The notes: a model not told the origin generated them from the sequence alone. Positions 33,626-42,996 are shown, counted from the stretch's first letter. The stretch: DNA of 50,584 nt from an uncultured bacterium (GCA_946548895.1 CAMNQF010000026.1:1-50584); one strand, 5' to 3'. Numbers and translations: made by a program.

Positions 33626-35194
33626 TTATCTCTCAGGCAGCTTCATGCCCATGGGCTCGTCCGTAAACAGGCACGCGTCCATCTCTTTCAGATGCTCGGA
33701 AATCAGGGGTTTGAACTCCATCTGCTCCAGAATGTCCTTCTGGAGGTCCACGCCCGGCGCGATCTCGATGAGCTCAATGCCGCCCTTCACCAGCTTGAAT
33801 ACCGCCCGCTCCGTGATGTACAGGATGTTCTTGCCCGTCTCGGCCGCGTACTCGCCGCTGAAGGAAATCTGCTCCACGTTCTTCTTGAACTTGATGTTTT
33901 TGCCCTCCTGCACGATCTTCAGCTTGCCGCCGCCAATCTCATACTTGTTGCCGCCGGCGGTGGAGGTGCCCACAAAGGCCACGTTCTGCGTGCTCTGGGT
34001 GATGTTGATGAAGCCGCCCGGGCCGGTGGTCTTGCCGTTGAACTTGCTCACGTTGACGTTGCCCTTCTCATCGACCTCGGCCGCGCCCAGGACCGCCACA
34101 TCAATGCCGCCGCCGTCGTAAATGTCGAAGGTGCTGACATGGCTGATGATGCAGTCCGGGTTGTGGGCGGAGCAGATCTGGAGGCCGCCCATGGGCACGC
34201 CGCCGTAGATGCCGCACTCCACGCTCAACGTGATCTCGCCGGAGAAGCCCTCCTCCGCCGCCACGGCGGACACGGACTCCGGCATACCGATACCCAGGTT
34301 CATGTGGTCGCCCTTCTTCAGCAGGTAAGCCGCGCGGCGGCCGCAGACCTTCCGCTGGTCCAGCTTGGCGGGCTTTACGGCCGTGACGGGAATCCGCGCC
34401 TCGCCGCACCACTCGGGATGATAGGCGTCCTCCGCGATGCACTGTCTGTGGTGCTTCTCGTCAGAGACCACGACATAGTCGATCAGCGTACCGGGGATGA
34501 CCACCTCGTGGGGTTTCAGGTTGCCGTGCTCCACCACCTTCTCGACCTGGGCGATCACGATGCCGCCGCAGTTATGGACCGCCGTTGCCAGCTCGAACTG
34601 GTCGAACTGGATGGACTCCTTCTCAATGGACAGATTGCCCAGCTCATCGGCGGACGTGCCGCGGATGAAGCAGATGTCAATGCCAAAGGGCAGATAGCGG
34701 AGGTACTCTTTGCCATCCAGCTCCATCAGCTCCACAACTTCCCGGCCCGCGTCAATGGCCGCCTGGTTGCCCTTGCAGCCCTCCTCACGGGGGTCCGCGT
34801 AGGTCTTTACGCCAACGTGGGTGATGACGCCGGGCTTCTTGCCGGCAATCGCGCGGACCAGCTGCGCGTTGACGCCCTGGGGCACGATGTAGGCGGGGAA
34901 CTTGTTGTCCTTGACCATCTTCTGCAGCTGGGGAACGGTCCCCATGTGCGCGGTGTAGAGCTCGCCGATCAGGCCGTCCTGGGCCAGGGCGTTCAGGCCG
35001 CCCTCGGCAGCGTCGCCAATGCCGGACTCACTGAACAGCTTGATGTTTTTGGGGCTGCCGGTCTCCCGGTAGCGATCCCCCAGAGCCTGAATCAGCGCTT
35101 CCGGCACGGAGGTGCAGATAATGCCCTGCACGCCAAGCCTCATGCCGTCCTCTACCAGCCCTGCGGCCTCCGCCGCTGTCACGATTTTTGCCAT
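33626..35194 (-). CDS. family I CoA-transferase (acetate/propionate-CoA transferase type)
   Basis: A 522-aa fused alpha-beta CoA-transferase. SVECGIYGGVPMGG carries the catalytic Glu that forms the CoA thioester, and GIGMPESVSAVAAEEG is the family glycine-rich loop. It moves CoA between short organic acids. ATG 35194 is chosen with AAAGGAG 11 bases upstream; an earlier ATG at 35215 overlaps that site. First gene of the operon, driven by a sigma-54 promoter (35259-35274), which fits inducible catabolism of a particular acid. Confidence 0.88.
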   Translation of the reverse strand: MAKIVTAAEAAGLVEDGMRLGVQGIICTSVPEALIQALGDRYRETGSPKNIKLFSESGIGDAAEGGLNALAQDGLIGELYTAHMGTVPQLQKMVKDNKFPAYIVPQGVNAQLVRAIAGKKPGVITHVGVKTYADPREEGCKGNQAAIDAGREVVELMELDGKEYLRYLPFGIDICFIRGTSADELGNLSIEKESIQFDQFELATAVHNCGGIVIAQVEKVVEHGNLKPHEVVIPGTLIDYVVVSDEKHHRQCIAEDAYHPEWCGEARIPVTAVKPAKLDQRKVCGRRAAYLLKKGDHMNLGIGMPESVSAVAAEEGFSGEITLSVECGIYGGVPMGGLQICSAHNPDCIISHVSTFDIYDGGGIDVAVLGAAEVDEKGNVNVSKFNGKTTGPGGFINITQSTQNVAFVGTSTAGGNKYEIGGGKLKIVQEGKNIKFKKNVEQISFSGEYAAETGKNILYITERAVFKLVKGGIELIEIAPGVDLQKDILEQMEFKPLISEHLKEMDACLFTDEPMGMKLPER

Positions 35195-35258
35195 ACGATT
35201 TACCGCTCCTTTCAATTCTCTGTGGTTCGGTGCTTTTGGTACTCACTTAAAAATAAAA

Positions 35259-35274
35259 AGCAAGTTTTGTGCCA
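35259..35274 (-). promoter_or_regulatory. sigma-54 (RpoN) -24/-12 promoter
   Basis: Minus strand TGGCACAAAACTTGCT matches the consensus TGGCAC-N5-TTGC exactly, with GG and GC ten bases apart. Transcription should start near 35248, about 55 nt before the CoA-transferase ATG. It requires an AAA+ activator; the adjacent candidate is truncated (see 35486-38623). Confidence 0.85.
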
Positions 35275-35372
35275 AAAATTCAGGTTCGGTAAAAAGATTG
35301 TCGGAATTCCAAATATAAGGCGATTTTTCACATCTTTTATAAATGTTTCATATTTGCGCTACGGCAAAACGA

Positions 35373-35408
35373 CGGCGGGGACGCTCCGTTTTTGGAGCGC
35401 CCCCGCCG
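35373..35408 (-). terminator. terminator after the chimeric GH/activator gene
   Basis: CGGCGGGGACGCTCC (35373-35387) pairs with GGAGCGCCCCCGCCG (35394-35408) with one mismatch. On the minus strand TCGTTTTGC follows. A smaller hairpin (CCCTTGA...TCAAGGG near 35441-35458) lies before it. Confidence 0.65.
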
Positions 35409-35485
35409 CCGTTCAAATCAAAATTTTGGGAAAACCCTTGAATTTTCAAGGGCTTTCCAGCATCGCTCTAAAAACGGAGCGGTAT

Positions 35486-38400
35486 TCATTTTTGGAGCGG
35501 GTATTTCTCCTCATATTTCTGCCGCTTGCGGATAAAGGTGGGCATGGTCATTTGCAGGGCGGCCGCCGCCTTGCGGACGCTCTTATACTTTTTGTACGCA
35601 TCCGTCATGTACATATACTCGGCCTTTTCCAGCAGCTCCTTCAGCGACAGATTTCTGTCGCTGGCATAGAGTCCCCAAAAGCGCTCCTGATACATGGGAA
35701 GCTCCTCCGCCGTGATGGTGTCCCCATCGCTCATGACTACCATGCGCTCGATCACATTTTTCAGCTCCCGCACATTTCCCGGCCACTCGTATTGGTGGAG
35801 CACCCGGTAGGCCATGTGGGAAAGGTCCTTGTTTGATTCGTATTTTTTGTTATACCGCGCCAGAAACAGCTTGACTAACGGAATAATGTCATCCGTCCGC
35901 TCCCGCAGCGCCGGGATGTGGATAGGCACCACCCGCAGGCGGTGGTACAGGTCCTCCTGTTCACTTTCAAAAAATAGGCTCACGCATCCGGTGATCCCGC
36001 TGCCGCAGGACGGGACGGCCAGCCCCCGCAGCTTCATGCGCGGGTCGTCCTTTGTCAGGCTATAGCAATAGCGCTCCAGGGTGGTAGCCGCCTCAATGGC
36101 GATCTCGTTGCGGCCCGGCTTGGCCAGCGGCGTCAGATCATAACGGAAGGGCGGCACGATCTGGATTCCGGCGCTCCCGCCGTTGACAAAGACCTCCACA
36201 CCCTCGCAAGCGTCTGTAATTTCCAGCGCCACCCGGCCTGGGCCGGGCAAATCAAAGGCGTTCTCGTACCGCGCAAAGCCGGAGAAATCCGGCTGCTCCC
36301 GCGCCAGGTCGTCGGGCAGGAGGACGGGCTTTGCCCCGGCAAAACGGGGATAGTCAATGGCCGCGCAGGTGCTCCGCGTCCACGGCTTCAGGGCCAGCTC
36401 CCGGCCCGCGCATCGCACTGGACGGGTCAGCAGCGCTTCATCCGCCTCGTCCAGAAGCAGGATCAAGCTGTGGCTGGGTTCCAGGGCAATATCAAGGCAA
36501 GTGCTGTCCCCGCAAGGCGCCCCGCGGACAGGATGGACTGCGTTGGCCCACGGGTCGTACCAATAGCAGGGGCCGGCGTATGGAATCGTCACGGCTCCGG
36601 CGTAGGGTTTCGCCCCTTCGTTGACGAAGTAGAACAGCCCGCACTCCCCCTGATAGTGCATGGCCCGCAGGTATGTGCTGGCCGGGGCAAACACCGCCTC
36701 GGGCAGCGCCAGCTTGTTCAGCTCCGCTGCCAGCCCCTCCAGACGGAGCACCGGGCAGTCCGCCAGAGAAGCCAGCAGGCCGTCGTCCCCGTCGCAGACG
36801 CCTTCCGGCAGGCCGCCGAGGAACAGCACAGGCAGCCCTGCGCGGTGCAGCTCCGCCGCCGCCCGGGCGAAGGCCGCGGGGACAAACTGAGCATAGGGGA
36901 TTATCAGCGCCCGGTAGCTCTGGGTGTTGATCCGCAGGGGGCTGCCCAGGACCGTTTTGTAACGCGACCGCTCGGCGAACACGTCGCAGGGGACGCAGTC
37001 GTATTCGATCTGCGCCTCGGCCAGGGCGCGGGCGGGTTTCTGAGACAGCATGGCCCGGCCCGCCCACTCGGCCTCACCATGGTAGAGGATGGCCACCGGG
37101 GCCACGCGGCGCCCGCCGCTGGTCAGGGTGGCCACCCGGTTCATATAGCCCATCAGCGCGCCGAAGTGGCGGTACTGGGGGTTGTGCCCGTGGGCATAGA
37201 AGTGGGGCGGGCAGTCCGGGTCGGGGAAGGGGGCGGGGCTGAAGGCGTGGGGCACAAAGCAGTTGATCCCCCTGGCCAGGAAATGGTCGGCCAGGTATTT
37301 TTCCAGCCGCACCCCTTCGGCCCAGCCGTAGTTGCCGAAAATCTCACACATGGCCCGGCCCCGCTTTTCCGGCTGAATTGCCGCGGCGCTGGCGGCCAGA
37401 TTCCCCAGCATATAGTGATAGAATTCTCCATCCCGGGCCATGCCCAGCGCGCCGGTGTTCGGTTTGTCCTCTCCCTGGGGCAGCACCTGCCCGCCGATGT
37501 CGTCGATGCCCGCCATGTCCTGCCCGTCCAGCCCCCGGAAATAGTGGCCCAGGCTGACGCCGGTGCGGGCGTGGGCGTTGTTGTCCTCGATGATGTGGCC
37601 GGTATACTCCACTCCATGGGCGCGGCACCAGCTCCCGATCTGGCGGGAAAAGCTGTCCCGCACCTGCCTGGTCACCGCGTCCATATAGGCGCAGCGCACC
37701 TGGGCGGTTCGCCGGGGATCTCCGCCGTTGTCCCAGAGCAGATAGAGCTGGCTGGCCCAGTCCTCCCCCAGGCTTCTTTCCAGAAGCGGCGGCAGCGTAA
37801 CGGCAAAGGGCAGATCCTGATCCGTGCCCAGCGGGTTTTCGCTGAAGAAGATGTGTCCGTTGCCCAGCTCCGGCTCGTCGGAGAAAAATCCGGCGATGGT
37901 CTTGCCGAAGCCCGCCCGGTAATGGGCCCAATGGGGTTCGTATACCGCGTCCAGCAGCAGTTTGCAGCTGCGAGGGTCGAGCATATTGATGTATTCCCGG
38001 TGGGGCCCGCAGTTCCGGCTCAACCCCACCACCCACACCGTCCATGCCCCTTCCGGCTTTTGCCACCGCAGGGGCCGGCCGGGCGCCGGCAGCGGGAGGG
38101 CGGCTGCCTCCCCTGTCTCCCGGTTCACGGCGGTGGCGGCGATGACCCGGTCGTCGTCAAAGCGGGGCGCGTCCTTTACCAGGGACGGAAAGACATACCG
38201 CTCCATTACGCTGGCGGGATGGAAGGGCGGCGGGATCATGCTCCACACGTCCAGCGCGGTTTCCCCGGCGGGGCCGTCAAAGTCCGCGCGGGCGGCGCAG
38301 ACGCTCTGGCGGTGCAGCTCCGGCGGGGCGTCTTTCACCGCGCCGTTGGCGAAGCCGGTGGGAAAGTGGCTGTCGTCCAGAATCCACACCTTCATCCCCC

Positions 38401-38623
38401 GGCGGCGGGCTTCGTCCAGGATCACGTCCATGTCCCGCCACCAGCCGGGGCCGCAGAAGTCCGGGTGGGGGCGGCTCTCCACGCAAACAGCCCCGCATCC
38501 GCTGTTCTGGATGACGGCCATGTATTCCCGCAGCGTGGCCTCGTCCTCGCCGTGCTGCCAGAAAAACGGCGCCAGGTGGTTTTCGCACTCCCCCCGCAAA
38601 AGGGCCCTCATCTTTTCGACCAT
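35486..38623 (-). CDS. chimera: GH106-like glycosidase fused to C-terminus of a sigma-54 activator
   Basis: A 1045-aa frame made of two unrelated parts. Residues 1-~882 resemble the large GH106 (alpha-L-rhamnosidase)-like/GH2-clan enzymes: an N-terminal TIM-barrel with ESRPHPDF, FFSDEPELG and EYTGHIIEDNN, and a late beta-sandwich (VEVFVNGGSAG...PGRNEIAIEAATTLERY...SGITGCV) that is the usual end of such proteins. From ~888 the sequence is the C-terminal part of an NtrC-type activator (EDLYHRLRVVPIHIPALRER; QYEWPGNVRELKNVIERM; then a helix-turn-helix VRKAAAALQMTMPTFIRKRQ). Walker A, Walker B and GAFTGA are absent. GAGGAGGG precedes the ATG. The junction lies near 35970. It may be a genomic deletion or an assembly join; both parts look truncated exactly there. 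Confidence 0.8.
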   Translation of the reverse strand: MVEKMRALLRGECENHLAPFFWQHGEDEATLREYMAVIQNSGCGAVCVESRPHPDFCGPGWWRDMDVILDEARRRGMKVWILDDSHFPTGFANGAVKDAPPELHRQSVCAARADFDGPAGETALDVWSMIPPPFHPASVMERYVFPSLVKDAPRFDDDRVIAATAVNRETGEAAALPLPAPGRPLRWQKPEGAWTVWVVGLSRNCGPHREYINMLDPRSCKLLLDAVYEPHWAHYRAGFGKTIAGFFSDEPELGNGHIFFSENPLGTDQDLPFAVTLPPLLERSLGEDWASQLYLLWDNGGDPRRTAQVRCAYMDAVTRQVRDSFSRQIGSWCRAHGVEYTGHIIEDNNAHARTGVSLGHYFRGLDGQDMAGIDDIGGQVLPQGEDKPNTGALGMARDGEFYHYMLGNLAASAAAIQPEKRGRAMCEIFGNYGWAEGVRLEKYLADHFLARGINCFVPHAFSPAPFPDPDCPPHFYAHGHNPQYRHFGALMGYMNRVATLTSGGRRVAPVAILYHGEAEWAGRAMLSQKPARALAEAQIEYDCVPCDVFAERSRYKTVLGSPLRINTQSYRALIIPYAQFVPAAFARAAAELHRAGLPVLFLGGLPEGVCDGDDGLLASLADCPVLRLEGLAAELNKLALPEAVFAPASTYLRAMHYQGECGLFYFVNEGAKPYAGAVTIPYAGPCYWYDPWANAVHPVRGAPCGDSTCLDIALEPSHSLILLLDEADEALLTRPVRCAGRELALKPWTRSTCAAIDYPRFAGAKPVLLPDDLAREQPDFSGFARYENAFDLPGPGRVALEITDACEGVEVFVNGGSAGIQIVPPFRYDLTPLAKPGRNEIAIEAATTLERYCYSLTKDDPRMKLRGLAVPSCGSGITGCVSLFFESEQEDLYHRLRVVPIHIPALRERTDDIIPLVKLFLARYNKKYESNKDLSHMAYRVLHQYEWPGNVRELKNVIERMVVMSDGDTITAEELPMYQERFWGLYASDRNLSLKELLEKAEYMYMTDAYKKYKSVRKAAAALQMTMPTFIRKRQKYEEKYPLQK

Positions 38624-38650
38624 ACCGTGCCCTCCTCGCCCTTGATACCC

Positions 38651-40048
38651 CTATGATATACCATCCTGCCCCGCCGGCATAGCCGTGTTTTCGCTTTTCT
38701 GTTCATTTTTTTGCGTGCTATTGGTCAATTTCCCATAGCACGCCAGCGCCAGCGCCCCCGTGATAAGGATGGAGACGCCGTCCGCGGCCGCGTGGGCCAG
38801 CGCCAGCCCCTCCATCTGAAACAGGGCGTTCATCAGATGCAGCAGCGGGATGAGCAGCAGCCCCTGCCGCAGCGCCGAGGCCGCGGAGGCCCCGGCGGCA
38901 CTGCCGCTGGCCTGGAGGAGGTTGGTGGAGAAGTAGTAGACACCGATAAACGGCCCCATCAGCAGCAGATAGGAGGACAGGTGCTCCCCCAGCGCCGCCA
39001 CCGCCGGGTCCTTGATGAACAATCCGATGAGCCAGCCCCGGCCCAGCCAAAGCCCCGCCGTCAGCGCCGCGCCCAGCGCCGCCGTCAGCCCCAGCGTCTT
39101 TTGGGCGATTTCCTTCAGCCGCGGCCAGTCCCGCCCGCCGCAGCAGTAGGCCAGCAGGGGCTGGACGCCCATGCACACCCCCATCTGTACCATGGTCACC
39201 ACCATGGGAGCCTTCCCGGCGGCGGCCATGGCCGCCACGGCCTGGGTGCCGTACCCCACCAGAAGCCGGTTGCTGAACGTCCCGGCAAACCCGCTGAGCA
39301 CGCTGCTGATGGCGTTGGGCAGGCCAAGGGCCAGAATAGCTCCCAGTGTCCGCAGATCTTTGGCGTACCGGGGGCGCAGCTCGATGACGCAGCGGCCGTG
39401 GCTCTTGGCCTTGTAAATCATGTAATAACCCAGGGCGATGGCGTTCCCCAGCACGGTGGCCGCCGCCGCGCCCCCTGCCCCCAGCTTCAGCGCCAGGATG
39501 AAAATGGGGTCCAGCACGATGTTTGAGACGGTGGACACCATCCCGCCCACCAGCCCCGCGGTGACCTCGCCCTCCCCCCGCAGGGCGCCGCCCAGACTGT
39601 GGTTGAGCAGGACGATGGGCGCGCCCAGCGCCATGATGAGAACATAGGATTTTGTGTAGTCCAACATCTCCGCGTTGGCCCCCAGAAGCCGCAGCAGTGG
39701 GTCGCAGAAGACAGCGCACACCGCCGCGAACACCGCGCCGGAGACGATGCTGGCCCATACGCACAGGGCGGAACAGCCGCGCACCCGCTCCATGTCGCCG
39801 GCTCCCAGGGCCTGGGCGATCTTGGTACAGCCGCCGTTGCCGATCATGGTGCTGATGCCCATCAGCACGGAGAACACCGGTCCCGCCAGCGACACCGAAG
39901 CCACTTGCGCATAGTCGTCCAGCCAGCCCACGAAGTACATATCCGCCATGTTGTAGAGCATCATCACCACGATGGACGCCAGCGCCGGGACACAGAGGGA
40001 GAAAATGGACCGCCATGGGGACTTTTGAAAAACGGCCCCGTTTTCCAT
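38651..40048 (-). CDS. MATE-family multidrug efflux transporter
   Basis: A 465-aa membrane protein with 12 predicted helices in two similar halves, of the MATE family (NMADMYFVGWLDDYAQVASVS; GNGGCTKIAQALGAG; LGGALRGEGEVTAGL). Such proteins export cationic compounds in exchange for Na+ or H+. ATG 40048 is chosen because GGGAGGT lies a few bases upstream. The gene is divergent from a TetR-family regulator, which probably represses it through the palindrome at 40156-40180. Confidence 0.9.
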   Translation of the reverse strand: MENGAVFQKSPWRSIFSLCVPALASIVVMMLYNMADMYFVGWLDDYAQVASVSLAGPVFSVLMGISTMIGNGGCTKIAQALGAGDMERVRGCSALCVWASIVSGAVFAAVCAVFCDPLLRLLGANAEMLDYTKSYVLIMALGAPIVLLNHSLGGALRGEGEVTAGLVGGMVSTVSNIVLDPIFILALKLGAGGAAAATVLGNAIALGYYMIYKAKSHGRCVIELRPRYAKDLRTLGAILALGLPNAISSVLSGFAGTFSNRLLVGYGTQAVAAMAAAGKAPMVVTMVQMGVCMGVQPLLAYCCGGRDWPRLKEIAQKTLGLTAALGAALTAGLWLGRGWLIGLFIKDPAVAALGEHLSSYLLLMGPFIGVYYFSTNLLQASGSAAGASAASALRQGLLLIPLLHLMNALFQMEGLALAHAAADGVSILITGALALACYGKLTNSTQKNEQKSENTAMPAGQDGIS

Positions 40049-40155
40049 ATCAGGACCTCCCAATAAGCATCGGCTGTTGATTTTCTTTCTAACGCCTATT
40101 ATAATAGCTTCAACGGCTGAAACCAACCGTCAATATTTTGGGGAGTGAAAGAAAA

Positions 40156-40180
40156 GCGACAGTTTTTCAAAAACTGCCGC
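40156..40180. promoter_or_regulatory. candidate TetR operator
   Basis: A 25-bp imperfect palindrome, arms GCGACAGTTTTT and AAAAACTGCCGC around a central C (11 of 12 pairs), in the divergent region and directly before the TetR start at 40201. Confidence 0.55.
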
Positions 40181-40200
40181 TTTCTTCAGAGAGGATTCGT

Positions 40201-40755
40201 ATGAAAACAGATGCCCGCGTCCGCTACACCCGTATGAGGCTCCGGGAGGCGTTCCTTACCTGTCTGGCCGAAAAACCGGCAAGTAAGATCACGGTGAAAG
40301 AGCTTTGCGATATGGCCGAGATCAACCGGGCCACTTTTTACAAGCACTACGCCGACCCCTTCGACCTGCTGGACAAGCTGGAGGGGGAGGCGCTGGCCTG
40401 GCTGGAGGCCCGGCTTGGCGAGAGCGGTTTCCAGCGGGATATGACGCTGACGATCCTGCGCAGTCTCAGCGATGAGGACAACCCCTACCACGCGCTGGCC
40501 TCCGCCAATGGGGATCCCGGCTTTGCCGGGCGGGTGTCCGCGCTTTTCTACCGGGAATTCCGGCCCCGGCTGGCCCAGATCCTTCCCCATCGGACAGAGG
40601 ACGAACGAACCGCCGCCTATCTGTTCCTTGTGGGCGGGTGCGGCCGCCTGCTGACCGGGTGGCTTCAGGGCGGCAAGCAGGCCCCGCCCGAGGAGGTGGC
40701 GGCGCGGCTGCAAACCATCACGGAGGCATTTTTGCGCGCTTATGGCGGATGCTGA
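40201..40755 (+). CDS. TetR/AcrR-family regulator
   Basis: A 184-aa protein with an N-terminal TetR helix-turn-helix (ITVKELCDMAEINRATFYKH, residues ~30-50) and a helical ligand/dimerisation domain. ATG 40201 is placed just before the DNA-binding domain with AGAGAGGA upstream. Divergent from the MATE gene, it is likely its drug-responsive repressor and may regulate itself through the shared palindrome. The 206-bp gap to the next gene contains the promoter at 40896. Confidence 0.85.
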   Translation: MKTDARVRYTRMRLREAFLTCLAEKPASKITVKELCDMAEINRATFYKHYADPFDLLDKLEGEALAWLEARLGESGFQRDMTLTILRSLSDEDNPYHALASANGDPGFAGRVSALFYREFRPRLAQILPHRTEDERTAAYLFLVGGCGRLLTGWLQGGKQAPPEEVAARLQTITEAFLRAYGGC

Positions 40756-40895
40756 CAGGAGGGCCCCGCTGAGGATTGCGGACAGGCCAATAACCGTACC
40801 TATGCCGCTGGCGGTTACAGGGACAGTCCGCGCAAGCCTTCCCGCGCCGGGTTGGGGAATGCAATACAGGGGGGAACGCGCCGCGGCAGTGCCGC

Positions 40896-40925
40896 TTGAC
40901 GTCTTTTTGTACCATGTGTTACACT
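40896..40925 (+). promoter_or_regulatory. promoter for the second LytTR-GHKL operon
   Basis: TTGACG (40896-40901), an 18-base spacer and TACACT (40920-40925), 36 bp before the response-regulator ATG. Confidence 0.5.
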
Positions 40926-40961
40926 ATTGTTTACGATCACGGAAAAAGGAGGCAGCCTGAG

Positions 40962-41672
40962 ATGGTAAAAATTGCGGTAGTGGAGGATGACTCCGATTGC
41001 GCCCAGCGGCTGCGATCCTTTTTAAATCGGTACAGTCAGGAGAAACAAGAGAAATTGGAGGTTACCTGCTTTCGCAATGGCATGGAGCTGGTGCGGGACT
41101 ACCGCCCTATATGGGACGTGATCCTGTTGGACATCGAGATGCCGGAGATGGACGGCATGACGGCAGCCCATCGGATCCGAGAGCTGGACAACGAGGCGGT
41201 AATCCTGTTCATCACCAACATGGGCCAGTACGCCATTCGGGGCTATGAGGTGGACGCGCTGGATTTTTTGCTCAAGCCGGTGAGCTACTTCGCCTTTGCC
41301 CTGAAGCTGGATAAGGCGCTGGTTTATGCCCGAAACAGGCAAACTGCCAGCCTCATCATCTCCCAAGAGGATGGGCTGCACCGAATCGCGGCCCGCGATA
41401 TCTGTTATGTGGAGGTGAGCTTCCACCGGCTTTACGTCCACACCGTGGACAGCGTATTATCTGCCCCTGGGAGCCTCACTGAAATCGAAAGCCAGCTGGC
41501 CGGGGAGTCCTTTGCCCGGTGCAATAAAGGATATCTGGTAAACCTGCGTCACGTAAAGCTGGTGAAGGGGGACACGGTGCTGGTGGGAGGGGACGAGCTG
41601 CTCATCAGCCGCCGGAAGAAAAAAGAATTCTTGCTGGCGGTAACTGATTACTATGGAGGCGGAGGACGATGA
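40962..41672 (+). CDS. LytTR-family response regulator (AgrA-like), copy 2
   Basis: A 236-aa protein with receiver domain (Asp57 in LLDIEMPEMDG) and LytTR DNA-binding domain (EVSFHRLYVHT; FARCNKGYLVNLRHV). AAAGGAGG lies nine bases before ATG 40962. It overlaps the kinase gene by four bases (ATGA at 41669), so both are made together. It is a paralogue of the regulator at 30443-31150. The direct repeats at 42995-43028 are its most likely binding site. Confidence 0.9.
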   Translation: MVKIAVVEDDSDCAQRLRSFLNRYSQEKQEKLEVTCFRNGMELVRDYRPIWDVILLDIEMPEMDGMTAAHRIRELDNEAVILFITNMGQYAIRGYEVDALDFLLKPVSYFAFALKLDKALVYARNRQTASLIISQEDGLHRIAARDICYVEVSFHRLYVHTVDSVLSAPGSLTEIESQLAGESFARCNKGYLVNLRHVKLVKGDTVLVGGDELLISRRKKKEFLLAVTDYYGGGGR

Positions 41673-42949
41673 GTGCGTGGCTGACAACTTTTTTGGGGCA
41701 AAGCCGCTTTTTTATAGAGATGACGGTGTTGGGCCTGCTGTACTCACTGCCGCTGGAAAAGCGGGACCGCTTCCCTTTGCGCTTTGGGCTGGGCACGTTG
41801 ACAGGCATTGTGGTTTTGAAACTGATGCCGATAAATGTAGCCATTACATTTGCGGGCGGGCTGCTGCTGACGGCGGGGCTGGTAATTTTGTGCCGCCGGA
41901 TCCCCTTTCAGGACGGGCTCTACTGCGCCGCCTGTGCCTATGCCACCCAGCATTTTGCATACGCCGCCTCTGATGTGCTCTACCGGCTGGTGGGTTGGCC
42001 ATTCTCAGGGCCCGAAGGGATTGAGCCGATGCTTCTTGTCCAAAGCGCCGTGATCTATGCTGCGTTCTACTGGCTGTTTGCCCGGCATTTGGCCCAGGGA
42101 GGGCGGTACCGGGTTGACGTGAGGCGATCCATCCTTTCCACGGCAATGCTGCTGGCAGTGGTGCTGATTCTCAGCTACGCCACTACAAGCGCCTATGACA
42201 GCTATGGTGGTGACGAGCTCTATATCATCTGCCGGCTTTATGCCATGTTTGCCTGCGTGTTTTTTTTAGGGATGCAGGTCAGCCAGGTAAGGCAGTCGCA
42301 GCTCCAGGAACGGCTGGCATTCGAGCGGCAGCTGGCCCGGCAGCAGCGGGAGCAGTATGAGCTTAGCCGGGAGACCATCGACCTCATCAACCGCAAGTGC
42401 CACGATTTGAAACACCAGGTGGCGGCACTGCGCACCTGCGTGCCGGAGGACCGGCGGGAGGAGTATCTCACCGAGCTGGATCGCTGTGTGCGGATCTATG
42501 ACTCCACCCTCAAAACGGGAAGCGATGTGCTGGATACTGTTCTCACCGAAAAGAGCCTGTACTGCGAGGCCCATCAAATTGCGCTGACCTGCATCGCGGA
42601 CGGCGCGCGGCTGGCCTTCCTGGATCCTGTAGACATCTACACCATATTTGGCAATGCCCTTGATAATGCGATTGAGAGCGTCAGCCGGGTAGACGACCCG
42701 GAAAAGCGGGTGGCCGCCGTGTCGGTGACGGCCAGGAGCGGGCTGCTCGTCTTTCAGTTTGAGAACTATTATGAGGGGACGCTTACCTTCGACGGCGATT
42801 TTCCCCAGACCACCAAGAAGCAGGATGGCGAGCATGGCTTCGGCCTGCGCAGCATCCAATACGCGGTGGAAAAATATGGCGGAAGCATGACAGTCCACCC
42901 AGAGGGAAACCTGTTCCTCCTCCGAATGTCAATCCCGATTCCCGCCTGA
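41669..42949 (+). CDS. GHKL-family sensor histidine kinase (AgrC-like), copy 2
   Basis: A 426-aa kinase: about six helices in residues 5-205, CHDLKHQV with His245, N-box FGNALDNAIESV (327-338) and G-box HGFGLRSIQ. It has the same architecture as the kinase at 29111. No AgrB/AgrD genes adjoin. A strong terminator follows, so the GH3 gene downstream is transcribed separately, unlike in copy 1. Confidence 0.88.
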   Translation: MSAWLTTFLGQSRFFIEMTVLGLLYSLPLEKRDRFPLRFGLGTLTGIVVLKLMPINVAITFAGGLLLTAGLVILCRRIPFQDGLYCAACAYATQHFAYAASDVLYRLVGWPFSGPEGIEPMLLVQSAVIYAAFYWLFARHLAQGGRYRVDVRRSILSTAMLLAVVLILSYATTSAYDSYGGDELYIICRLYAMFACVFFLGMQVSQVRQSQLQERLAFERQLARQQREQYELSRETIDLINRKCHDLKHQVAALRTCVPEDRREEYLTELDRCVRIYDSTLKTGSDVLDTVLTEKSLYCEAHQIALTCIADGARLAFLDPVDIYTIFGNALDNAIESVSRVDDPEKRVAAVSVTARSGLLVFQFENYYEGTLTFDGDFPQTTKKQDGEHGFGLRSIQYAVEKYGGSMTVHPEGNLFLLRMSIPIPA

Positions 42950-42950
42950 G

Positions 42951-42996
42951 AGGTGGCCCGCCGGCCCGAGAGGACCGGCGGGCCACCTTTGTTTTG
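42951..42996 (+). terminator. intrinsic terminator of the second two-component operon
   Basis: AGGTGGCCCGCCGG (42951-42964) pairs with CCGGCGGGCCACCT (42975-42988), followed by TTGTTTTG. Confidence 0.8.

Noticed and set aside
33692-35836. 714-aa + strand frame
   Set aside because: It runs through the CoA-transferase in antisense and across its promoter; no family features.
36470-38656. 728-aa + strand frame
   Set aside because: Antisense of the GH106-like part; low-complexity composition and no start signal.
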